Shown: piece after piece, positions 1 through 4,673 of the stretch
How the letters are laid out: each line of letters begins with the position of its first letter
Position numbering within the stretch: the first letter of the stretch is position 1
Notes under the pieces: model-generated
What the model was told of the DNA's origin: nothing
Database searches by the model: none
The model's input: only the letters and a program-made list of their open reading frames with translations
Translations under genes and position numbers: made by a program
Origin: Maritimibacter sp.
GTDB lineage: Bacteria; Pseudomonadota; Alphaproteobacteria; Rhodobacterales; Rhodobacteraceae
DNA length: 6,647 nt
Assembly: GCA_020441225.1 (NCBI GenBank)
Contig: JAGRMP010000538.1
Location: forward strand, 1 to 6,647
Direction: 5' to 3'

Positions 1-49
1 TGAAGCGGTCGAGCTCCGAGACGATTTCGCGGGGCGTGAGGTCGGTCAT
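1..49 (-). CDS. hslU: HslU, ATPase subunit of HslVU protease (N-terminal fragment)
   Basis: Only the first 16 codons are inside the window; the gene continues off the left edge. They read MTDLTPREIVSELDRF, which matches the conserved start of HslU (family pattern TPREIVxELDxxIIGQ). HslU is the AAA+ unfoldase that feeds unfolded substrates into the HslV peptidase in the cytoplasm. The ATG is preceded by AGGA six bases upstream. The gene is third in a minus-strand series after hslV and a small exported protein, with 61 bases separating it from the latter. Nothing can be said about the nucleotide-binding motifs, which lie outside. The identification rests on a short but distinctive peptide and on the nearby hslV. 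Confidence 0.88.
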   Translation of the reverse strand, partial: MTDLTPREIVSELDRF

Positions 50-110
50 GGGGCGTCCTGTCGTTGCTGTCGGCAGGGTATCTATGTCGTCCCGACCCTG
101 ATCCCAAGGG

Positions 111-560
111 TCAACCGCCCAGACGCCGTTCCTGCTCCTTAAGCTGCGTCATGAGTTCCCAGAGTCTGGCGCGCAACTTTGCCGCCCTCAGCTTCTGTGC
201 GGGCGACGATTGTACGCCCCCGGCCCCTTCGGCGATGTTTACCAGGAAGCCGTCGTACGCTTGCAGAGCCCGCATCGCTTCTCTGGTGGACGCCAGGTCG
301 AAGACGGTGAAGTTTCTTTCGAGATAAAAAATATAGGCTTCGCCAGCGTCGAGAATGGCGTCGATAAATGCCGGCTGTGTTCCCCAAAACGGGAGGTCTT
401 TGTCTCTGAATGTGCCCCTCGAGTAGCTGGTCATGATGTTGAAGAACTGTTTGGTCTGGTCGCGAAAGAGCGTTTTCTCCTCCGCGGTCATGGCCCGGCT
501 TGCCTGCGGCGCAATGAAAGGCGAGGCGGCCAAAAGGCCCAGGAAATGGCGGCGGCGCAT
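111..560 (-). CDS. Small exported protein of unknown function inside the hslV-hslU operon
   Basis: I do not recognise this 149-residue protein. The start at 560 is chosen because AGGAGA lies seven bases upstream; a longer frame opening at 638 lacks such a site and would bury the signal peptide. Residues 1-23 look like an export signal: MRRRHFLG gives RR-x-FL, close to the twin-arginine (Tat) core, followed by a hydrophobic stretch and a possible cleavage after ASRA (residue 23). There is no lipobox cysteine. The mature part is soluble-looking and mainly helical, rich in aromatic residues in the middle (QFFNIMTSY, YIFYLERNF) and ending in a charged helix with KLRAAKLRARLWELMTQLKEQERR. An inverted repeat GACCCT/AGGGTC (94-112) covers the stop codon. 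The gene is visibly more AT-rich in places than its neighbours. Its function is unknown; an envelope location is inferred from the signal. Confidence 0.8.
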   Translation of the reverse strand: MRRRHFLGLLAASPFIAPQASRAMTAEEKTLFRDQTKQFFNIMTSYSRGTFRDKDLPFWGTQPAFIDAILDAGEAYIFYLERNFTVFDLASTREAMRALQAYDGFLVNIAEGAGGVQSSPAQKLRAAKLRARLWELMTQLKEQERRLGG

Positions 561-584
561 AATGAGTCTCCTGAAACGGTCGGA

Positions 585-610
585 ACGATATAGCTTGCAG
601 GGCTTATCGT
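585..610 (-). other. Stem-loop upstream of the small exported protein gene
   Basis: On the minus strand ACGATAAGC pairs with GCTATATCGT across a seven-base loop (CCTGCAA): nine base pairs with a single bulged A. It lies between hslV and the exported-protein gene, about 25 bases before the start codon and just upstream of the AGGAGA ribosome binding site. No T-run follows, so it is not a standard intrinsic terminator. It may be an intercistronic RNA structure that affects processing or relative expression; that role is inference. Confidence 0.4.
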
Positions 611-622
611 TAGCGCTCCCGC

Positions 623-646
623 GCGCAAATGCGAGCATTTTTGCGC
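623..646 (-). other. Second stem-loop in the hslV downstream spacer
   Basis: An imperfect inverted repeat: on the plus strand GCGCAAATGC, two bases, then GCATTT, two unpaired T, then GCGC. It lies about 37 bases beyond the hslV stop codon. No T-run follows on the minus strand, so termination there would need Rho or would be partial. It might set the ratio of hslV to downstream transcript or protect the hslV 3' end. The structure is seen in the sequence; the role is guessed. Confidence 0.35.
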
Positions 647-682
647 TGTCGTCTCAGAAAGGGTTTTGGCGATCGCCGCAGG

Positions 683-1240
683 TCATGCACGAATGTTTTC
701 CACGGTGAGATTGCCGTTGGTGTAGACGCAGATGTCGGCGGCGATCGCCATGGCGATGCGCGCGATCTCCTCGGCCGATTTATCGCTGTCCATGATCGCG
801 CGCGCGGCGGCGAGCGCGTAATTGCCGCCCGAACCGATGGCGGTCACGTCATGCTCGGGCTCCAGCACATCGCCCGCACCGGTCACCACGAACAGCCCGC
901 TGCCATCGGTGACGATCAGCATCGCTTCGAGCTTCTGCAGGTACTTGTCGGTGCGCCAGTCCTTGGCGAGCTCGACGCAGGCGCGGGCAAGCTGCCCGGG
1001 CGTCTGTTCGAGCTTGGCTTCGAGCCGTTCGAGGAGCGTGAACGCATCGGCGGTCGAGCCGGCGAAACCGGCGACGATGTCATGCCCGCCGGGGCTGAGC
1101 CGGCGCACCTTGCGCGCGGTGCCCTTGATGACGGTCTGGCCCAGGCTCACCTGCCCGTCGCCTGCGATAACGACCTCGCCGCCCTTCTTGACCCCGATGA
1201 TCGTGGTGCCGTGCCAGCCGGGAAAATCCTCTTTGCTCAT
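683..1240 (-). CDS. hslV: HslV, peptidase subunit of HslVU protease
   Basis: This is the proteolytic subunit of the cytoplasmic HslVU (ClpQY) protease, an N-terminal threonine hydrolase related to proteasome beta subunits. The protein is 185 residues. The start at 1240 has a strong AAGGAGG four bases upstream. Residues 1-11 ([11 protein letters not shown]) form a short propeptide before the nucleophile Thr12 in GTTIIGV. Counting Thr12 as mature residue 1, the mature chain is 174 residues, and Asp28 and Lys44 fall at mature positions 17 and 33, where the conserved active-site residues of the family sit. The GSGG loop is at 136-139. HslU caps the HslV dodecamer and delivers substrates. The gene is first in the minus-strand operon, downstream of a tentative promoter. 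Confidence 0.97.
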   Translation of the reverse strand: MSKEDFPGWHGTTIIGVKKGGEVVIAGDGQVSLGQTVIKGTARKVRRLSPGGHDIVAGFAGSTADAFTLLERLEAKLEQTPGQLARACVELAKDWRTDKYLQKLEAMLIVTDGSGLFVVTGAGDVLEPEHDVTAIGSGGNYALAAARAIMDSDKSAEEIARIAMAIAADICVYTNGNLTVENIRA

Positions 1241-1263
1241 GACGCCTCCTTGATGTCCGCCCC

Positions 1264-1292
1264 TATATGGCGGCGGCGCCGGGAAACGACAA
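1264..1292 (-). promoter_or_regulatory. Tentative hslV promoter
   Basis: Reading the minus strand, TTGTCG (1287-1292) is followed after 17 bases by CATATAGGGG (-10 region at 1264-1269). The -35 fits TTGACA at four of six positions; the -10 is a weak match. Initiation near 1257 would give a leader of about 17 bases carrying AAGGAGG. hslVU is a heat-shock operon in E. coli, and CATATAGGGG resembles the alphaproteobacterial RpoH -10 (CNTATNTNNG) only partly, while the CTTG -35 is missing at the expected distance. The sigma factor is therefore undecided. Confidence 0.3.
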
Positions 1293-1377
1293 CCGGGGGT
1301 GGGGAAAGCTGCTGAACCGGGGATGACCGGGAGCTGGTAGAAGCGAAACGGCCGGGTTCGGAGGCCGAGCGCCGCCT

Positions 1378-1397
1378 GTGACAAGTCGAACGTGACA
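1378..1397. repeat. GTGACA direct repeat upstream of hslV
   Basis: Two exact GTGACA hexamers separated by eight bases, so 14 bases start to start, located about 140-155 bases upstream of the hslV start codon. The spacing is not one helical turn. It could be a tandem regulator site, but two hexamers are weak evidence. Confidence 0.25.
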
Positions 1398-1410
1398 CAA
1401 ATCCACTGGA

Positions 1411-1424
1411 TTAGAGCCTGTTTT
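1411..1424 (+). repeat. 14-base repeat, copy 1 (variant)
   Basis: TTAGAGCCTGTTTT, one mismatch from the two other copies in the window (1553-1566, same strand, and 5958-5971, opposite strand). It is flanked on the right by GGAAACTGGGCGG. See the finding on this repeat for possible meanings. Confidence 0.45.
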
Positions 1425-1552
1425 GGAAACTGGGCGGCCGATACCAGAAGGATCGTTTCGGGTTTGAATAAGGAAAGCGCGCGCGTCCAGGTCCAACGCC
1501 GGATGTGGTGATACCGGGTCGTCGGAGCCCGTCCGGGCAGATTCCGGCAAGG

Positions 1553-1566
1553 TTAGAGACTGTTTT
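1553..1566 (+). repeat. 14-base repeat, copy 2
   Basis: TTAGAGACTGTTTT, identical over 14 bases to the reverse complement of 5958-5971 and one mismatch from 1411-1424, in the same orientation as the latter at a distance of 142 bases. The flanks diverge after the core, apart from a nearby CTGG. Confidence 0.5.
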
Positions 1567-1662
1567 CGACCGCTGGACCTCCGCGGCGAGTGGCCCCCGG
1601 GCACAACCCAACCGGTAACACGGCGTGACGCGCAAAACCGTCGCAGTTCCCGCGCCTGTGCC

Positions 1663-1685
1663 GCAATAATCCGAAGGATTGTCGC
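1663..1685 (-). terminator. Stem-loop after hemH, possible weak terminator
   Basis: An inverted repeat around a three-base loop begins 25 bases past the hemH stop. The core is AATCC/GGATT, extended by further pairs with one mismatch and wobbles. On the minus strand it is not followed directly by a T-run; the nearest TTTT lies roughly 30 bases further on. It may end or stabilise the hemH transcript; intrinsic termination is not well supported. Confidence 0.25.
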
Positions 1686-1709
1686 AGGGGAGGCGCGCAA
1701 TCGGTGCTG

Positions 1710-2750
1710 TCAGCCGATCCAGCCCGCCAGGTTTTCGCGCACCACATCGACCATCATGTCGATATGCGGCGCGTCGTCGTTGAGGCAGGGGATATAGGTG
1801 AAGCTCTCGCCGCCCGCGTGCTCGAAGCTCGCGCGAATTTCTTCGTTGATCTCTTCGAGCGTCTCGAGGCAGTCGGCGGAAAAGGCCGGCGCCATCACGG
1901 CGATGGTCTTGTGCCCCGCCTCGGCCAGCCGCGCCACTTCGTCGACCGTGTAGGGCTTGAGCCATTCCTCGGGCCCGAAGACCGATTGGAAAGTGGTCAC
2001 GATCCGGTCGGCCGACCAGCCCAACCGTTCGCGCAGCAGCCGCGTCGTTTTCTGGCACTGGCAATGGTAGGGATCGCCCTGGGTCAGGTAGCGTTCCGGC
2101 ATGCCGTGGTAGGAACAGACGAGCCGGTCGGGCGCCTCGGCCTCGGTCGGGTAGACGCGCTCGACCGATTGCGCCAGCGCCTCGATATAGCTCTCGCGGT
2201 CGTAATAGGCGGGCACCGTGCGCACGGCGGGTTGCCAGGTCTGCTGCATCAGCGCGCGAAAGAACTGGTCGTTCGCCGTTGCGGTCGTCGGCGCGGAATA
2301 TTGCGGGTAGAGCGGAAAGAACACGATCCGGTCGCAACCCGCTTTCACCATCTCGTCGAGCTTCGCCGCGGTCGAGGGGTTGCCGTAGCGCATGGCGAAA
2401 TCGACCATCACGCTGTCGCCGAACAGCACCTGGAGCCTGTCGCGCAGCGCATCGGCCTGGGCGCGGGTGATCGTGATCAGCGGCCCCTCGTTACGTTCGG
2501 TGTTCCAGACCTTCTTGTAATTCGCGCCGGATTTGAACGGGCGGATCGTCAGGATCGGCCCCTGCAGGATCGGCTGCCATTTCCAGTTCGGGTAGTCGAT
2601 CACCCGCTTGTCGGAGAGAAACTCATTGAGATAGCGCCGCATCGACCAGTAATCGGTCCCGTCCGGGGTGCCGAGATTGGCGATCAGCACGCCCAGTTTC
2701 GCGGACGGCACCTTGGGGTGGTCGGCGGGCATATGTGTGGTGTCGCGCAT
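1710..2750 (-). CDS. hemH: Ferrochelatase
   Basis: Ferrochelatase inserts Fe2+ into protoporphyrin IX to form protoheme, the last step of heme synthesis. The 346-residue length is normal for bacterial enzymes. Diagnostic segments in order: GVLIANLGTPD (20-30), YLNEFLSDKRVIDYP (40-54), the metal-site SYHGMP with His215 (equivalent to human His263), and SADCLETLEEINEE with Glu296 (equivalent to human Glu343). The HCQCQKTTRLL stretch (229-239) is also typical. The start at 2750 has GAGGAG nine bases upstream; the in-frame ATG at codon 7 (2732) has no such site. It lies 54 bases after the NDUFAF5-like gene on the same strand, so the two are probably cotranscribed. No membrane segment is evident; it is expected to act peripherally at the cytoplasmic membrane. 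Confidence 0.98.
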   Translation of the reverse strand: MRDTTHMPADHPKVPSAKLGVLIANLGTPDGTDYWSMRRYLNEFLSDKRVIDYPNWKWQPILQGPILTIRPFKSGANYKKVWNTERNEGPLITITRAQADALRDRLQVLFGDSVMVDFAMRYGNPSTAAKLDEMVKAGCDRIVFFPLYPQYSAPTTATANDQFFRALMQQTWQPAVRTVPAYYDRESYIEALAQSVERVYPTEAEAPDRLVCSYHGMPERYLTQGDPYHCQCQKTTRLLRERLGWSADRIVTTFQSVFGPEEWLKPYTVDEVARLAEAGHKTIAVMAPAFSADCLETLEEINEEIRASFEHAGGESFTYIPCLNDDAPHIDMMVDVVRENLAGWIG

Positions 2751-2804
2751 GGTCTGGCTCTCCTCGTCCGGGCTGATCTGGTGATACCCTGCTGCCGGAT
2801 ACGG

Positions 2805-3623
2805 TCAATTGGGCAAATCGGATTTGCCCTGGCCCGGCGTCGCCTGCCCGAGCACATCTGCGAGCCGGGCGCTGGCCGAGCCGCGTTTGAGCGGTTTCTG
2901 CTGGCTCTCGTGCGGCGCCCAGCCGGTGAGGAAAACCATCTCGAACGTTGCCGGAATCCGCCCGTTTTCGCCGAATGCTTCGGCATATTTCCGGTCCGCG
3001 GCGGCAAACAGCGTGCGGGTCGTGTACCCGGCCCGTTGCGCAAGCGCATTGCCCTCGCCCATTGCGCGCAGATCGCGCATGAGCGCGAAGAGATCGCGGT
3101 AAGTCACCTTGCGGAGCGCGCTGTCGGCCACCGGAAGCGCAAGCCCCGCCATCTGCAGCATCGACCCGAGATCGCGGATCTCGGCCATCGGCAAGACCCG
3201 GGGGCTGAGTCCGCCGGTGAGTTCGCTCTCCGTCTCGGCGAGCACGGCGCGCAGCTCGGCGAGGGTCTGGCCGGCATAGCTCACGCCCAGAAACATCCCA
3301 TCGGGCACCAGCGCCTGGCCGCATTGAAAAAGCTGGGTCACTGGGTCGTCGGCCCAGTGCAGCGACAGCCCGTGGATGACGAGATCATGCGCGCCGGGTT
3401 CTAGAGCCAGCACGGGATCGTCGGGCACGATGGTGGCTTCGGGAAAATAGCTGCGCCACAGATCGGGAAAACCGGTCACCACTGCGGGTTTCGTAAACCG
3501 CCTGTTAACCATTTCCAGACGATCCTTCACCTCGTCGGCCGCGGCATGTTGCAGGAACATGCCGTCGTCTCGGGCCCGGGCGCGGATCCGGGCAAGGCGG
3601 GAGCGGTCGACGAGATCGGTCAT
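2805..3623 (-). CDS. NDUFAF5-like (BioC-related) methyltransferase-fold protein
   Basis: The 272-residue protein matches the family of mitochondrial NDUFAF5, a complex I assembly factor that hydroxylates an arginine of NDUFS7, and more distantly BioC. Matching blocks in order: VNRRF (39-43), HDLVIHGLSLHWADD (79-93), LVPDGMFLGVSYAGQTLAELR (105-125), ETESELTGGLSPRVLP (130-145), DLGSMLQMAG (151-160), LMRDLRAMGEGNAL (181-194), IPATFEMVFLTGWAPHESQ (223-241) and RGSA (247-250), all with close counterparts in the human protein as remembered. The SAM-binding glycine loop (LDLGCGRG in relatives) is replaced by AVVTGFPDL (47-55), so SAM binding in the usual manner is doubtful. No strong ribosome binding site precedes the ATG; the start was chosen by extent and by the 29-base divergent gap to comF. 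The likely role is respiratory complex assembly. Confidence 0.85.
   Translation of the reverse strand: MTDLVDRSRLARIRARARDDGMFLQHAAADEVKDRLEMVNRRFTKPAVVTGFPDLWRSYFPEATIVPDDPVLALEPGAHDLVIHGLSLHWADDPVTQLFQCGQALVPDGMFLGVSYAGQTLAELRAVLAETESELTGGLSPRVLPMAEIRDLGSMLQMAGLALPVADSALRKVTYRDLFALMRDLRAMGEGNALAQRAGYTTRTLFAAADRKYAEAFGENGRIPATFEMVFLTGWAPHESQQKPLKRGSASARLADVLGQATPGQGKSDLPN
2811..2829 (-). other. Perfect inverted repeat at the 3' end of the NDUFAF5-like gene
   Basis: GGGCAAAT, three bases, ATTTGCCC: eight perfect base pairs inside the last codons (GKSDLPN) of the NDUFAF5-like gene, ending three bases before its stop codon. On the minus strand it is followed by AATTGACC rather than T-residues, so it is not an intrinsic terminator. 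Positioned about 60 bases before the hemH start, it could be an intercistronic stem-loop that stabilises or attenuates the message. Confidence 0.4.
3494..3509 (+). promoter_or_regulatory. CtrA-like site upstream of comF
   Basis: TAAA-N7-TTAAC matches the CtrA consensus TTAA-N7-TTAAC with one mismatch, in the correct seven-base spacing. It lies about 145 bases upstream of comF, inside the 5' coding part of the divergent NDUFAF5-like gene (codons for MVNRRFTK). TTAA is rare in this GC-rich sequence. Competence genes including comF are under CtrA-linked control in some Rhodobacterales, which makes the position suggestive. Binding is not shown. Confidence 0.25.
3542..3564. promoter_or_regulatory. 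Perfect 9-bp palindrome near the divergent comF start, possible operator
   Basis: CGGCATGTT, five bases (GCAGG), AACATGCCG: a perfect dyad with 23 bases total, centred 70 bases inside the NDUFAF5-like gene and 100 bases upstream of comF. The 29-base gap between the two divergent genes leaves no room for full promoters, so control elements must lie within coding sequence, as this one does. It may be an operator for either gene, or a chance product of the coding sequence for residues 20-27. The binding protein is unknown. Confidence 0.3.
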
Positions 3624-3652
3624 CCGGCCGAGGTAAGACGGAGAAGCAGGAA

Positions 3653-4369
3653 ATGCAATCGGCGCTCGCCATGCTCTACCCCGCGCAATGCGTGGGCTGC
3701 GGCGAACCGGTCGAGGATACCCATGGGCTCTGCGGCAAATGCTGGGCCGAAACCCCCTTCGTCACCGGCCATGTCTGCGACAAATGTGGCTGCCCTCTGC
3801 CCGGCGACAGCGACGGCGTGGCGGACCTCTGCGACGATTGCCTGACCATCGCGCGGCCCTGGTCGCGCGGTCGGGCGGCGCTGATCTACGACGGTCAGGG
3901 CCGCCGTTTCGTCATGGGGATCAAGTATTACGACCGGCTCGATCTCGTGCCGGCGGCCTCGGGCTGGATGGCGCGCGCCGCGCGGCCCTTTCTCACCCCG
4001 GATCTGCTGGTCGTGCCGGTGCCCGCGCATTGGACCCGCGTGTTCAAACGCCGCTACAATCAGGCGGCCGAGCTTGCGCGCGGCGTTGCGCGGCAAGCGG
4101 GGCTCGACGTCGCGCCCACCGCGCTGCTGCGCCCTACCCGCACGCCGAAACAGGACCGCAAGACGCGCGAGGAACGGTTCGCGAATCTCGCGGGAAAAAT
4201 CGTGCCGCACCCGAAACATGGGGCTGCGCTCAAAGGTCGCCGGATCCTGCTGGTGGACGATGTCCTCACCTCCGGCGCCACGCTCGCGGCCGCGGCCGAA
4301 GCCTGTCACGCAGCAGGCGCCTGCGACGTTTTCGTGCTGACACTGGCACGTGCGGTCAAGGACGCCTAA
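3653..4369 (+). CDS. comF: ComF family protein (competence-associated phosphoribosyltransferase-like)
   Basis: ComF proteins are cytoplasmic proteins needed for uptake of single-stranded DNA in natural transformation and, in Rhodobacter, for receipt of gene transfer agent DNA. This 238-residue protein has the full family layout. An N-terminal double zinc-binding region has cysteines at 13/16, 27/30, 42/45 and 60/63, with an extra Cys47. A phosphoribosyltransferase-type domain follows: VPVPAHWTRVFKRRYNQAAELARG (121-144) and the PRPP-loop motif ILLVDDVLTSGAT (198-210) with both acidic residues. The start at 3653 has GGAG nine bases upstream; an ATG at codon 7 is possible but lacks a site. It is divergent from the NDUFAF5-like gene across 29 bases and leads the grxC-amidase-marR series, 46 bases before grxC. 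Confidence 0.95.
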   Translation: MQSALAMLYPAQCVGCGEPVEDTHGLCGKCWAETPFVTGHVCDKCGCPLPGDSDGVADLCDDCLTIARPWSRGRAALIYDGQGRRFVMGIKYYDRLDLVPAASGWMARAARPFLTPDLLVVPVPAHWTRVFKRRYNQAAELARGVARQAGLDVAPTALLRPTRTPKQDRKTREERFANLAGKIVPHPKHGAALKGRRILLVDDVLTSGATLAAAAEACHAAGACDVFVLTLARAVKDA

Positions 4370-4370
4370 G

Positions 4371-4409
4371 TTCTCCCCCAAACGGCGCGAGTGCTCGCGC
4401 CGGGGAGGA
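4371..4409 (+). promoter_or_regulatory. Stem-loop covering the grxC ribosome binding site
   Basis: Bases 4383-4402 form a perfect nine-base-pair palindrome (CGGCGCGAG, TG, CTCGCGCCG), giving eight pairs with a GTGC loop. The stem can be extended across a five-base bulge by TTCTCCC (4371-4377) with GGGAGGA (4403-4409). That lower stem contains the ribosome binding site of grxC, seven bases before its ATG. It is not followed by T-residues. If it forms, it would hold down grxC translation unless melted by ribosomes, temperature or a factor. Pairing is visible; function is inferred. Confidence 0.4.
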
Positions 4410-4415
4410 CACAGA

Positions 4416-4673
4416 ATGCAACCGGTCACCATCTACACCAAACCTTACTGCGGCTATTGCCATGCCGCGAAACGGCTGCTCGCGCACAAGGGCGTCGACT
4501 TCACCGAAATCGACATTTCCGGCAACCCCGAGCTGCGGCGTGAAATGATCCAGAAGGCGGGCGGACGCTCGACCGTGCCGCAGATCTGGATCGGTGAGAC
4601 CCATGTCGGCGGCTTTGACGATATCGACGACCTCGAAGGACGCGGGCGGCTCGACATCCTGCTGGCGGGCTGA
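4416..4673 (+). CDS. grxC: Glutaredoxin, GrxC type
   Basis: Glutaredoxin 3-type protein of 85 residues that reduces protein and mixed disulfides using glutathione in the cytoplasm. The dithiol active site is Cys12-Gly-Tyr-Cys15, CGYC in place of the commoner CPYC. The glutathione-binding TVP motif is at 53-55 with the cis-proline, followed by the GGFDDIDDLE segment (65-74). The start at 4416 is set by GGAGG seven bases upstream and by fit to family length; the frame opens earlier, at 4350 inside comF, but those residues are not glutaredoxin. The stop codon is followed at once by the ATG of the amidase gene (TGAATG), implying coupled translation. A stem-loop overlaps its ribosome binding site. 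Confidence 0.96.
   Translation: MQPVTIYTKPYCGYCHAAKRLLAHKGVDFTEIDISGNPELRREMIQKAGGRSTVPQIWIGETHVGGFDDIDDLEGRGRLDILLAG

Larger units (their letters stand above)
1241..1709. other. Gene-poor spacer of about 470 bases between hemH and hslV
   Basis: No convincing gene is seen here. The minus-strand open frames crossing it (for example 1263-1700) have low-complexity Pro/Arg/Ser-rich translations, no good start context and no family resemblance. The stretch holds a candidate hslV promoter (1264-1292), a GTGACA direct repeat (1378-1397), two copies of a TTAGAG-n-CTGTTTT repeat (1411 and 1553), a small GC-rich inverted repeat (GCCCG/CGGGC, 1527-1538) and a stem-loop after hemH (1663-1685). No tRNA cloverleaf was recognised. 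Confidence 0.6.

Noticed and set aside
1264..1292. A clear RpoH heat-shock promoter for hslV
   Set aside because: No CTTG element at the proper distance from the -10-like sequence; only a weak general promoter can be proposed.
1411..1566. A complete insertion sequence or MITE between the two direct repeat copies
   Set aside because: The copies are in the same orientation, there is no transposase, and no matching inverted terminus is nearby. Only a relic of ends remains possible.
1263..1700. 145-codon minus-strand open frame in the large spacer
   Set aside because: Low-complexity Pro/Arg/Ser-rich translation, no ribosome binding site, no recognisable domain, and it runs through the candidate promoter and repeats.
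1704..3404. 566-codon open frame on the plus strand
   Set aside because: It lies opposite hemH and most of the NDUFAF5-like gene, both clearly real. Its translation is His/Arg/Gly-rich without family features, as expected for the antisense of GC-rich coding DNA.
3620..4432. 270-codon open frame on the minus strand
   Set aside because: Antisense of comF, whose zinc-binding and PRPP motifs are intact; the antisense product has no features.
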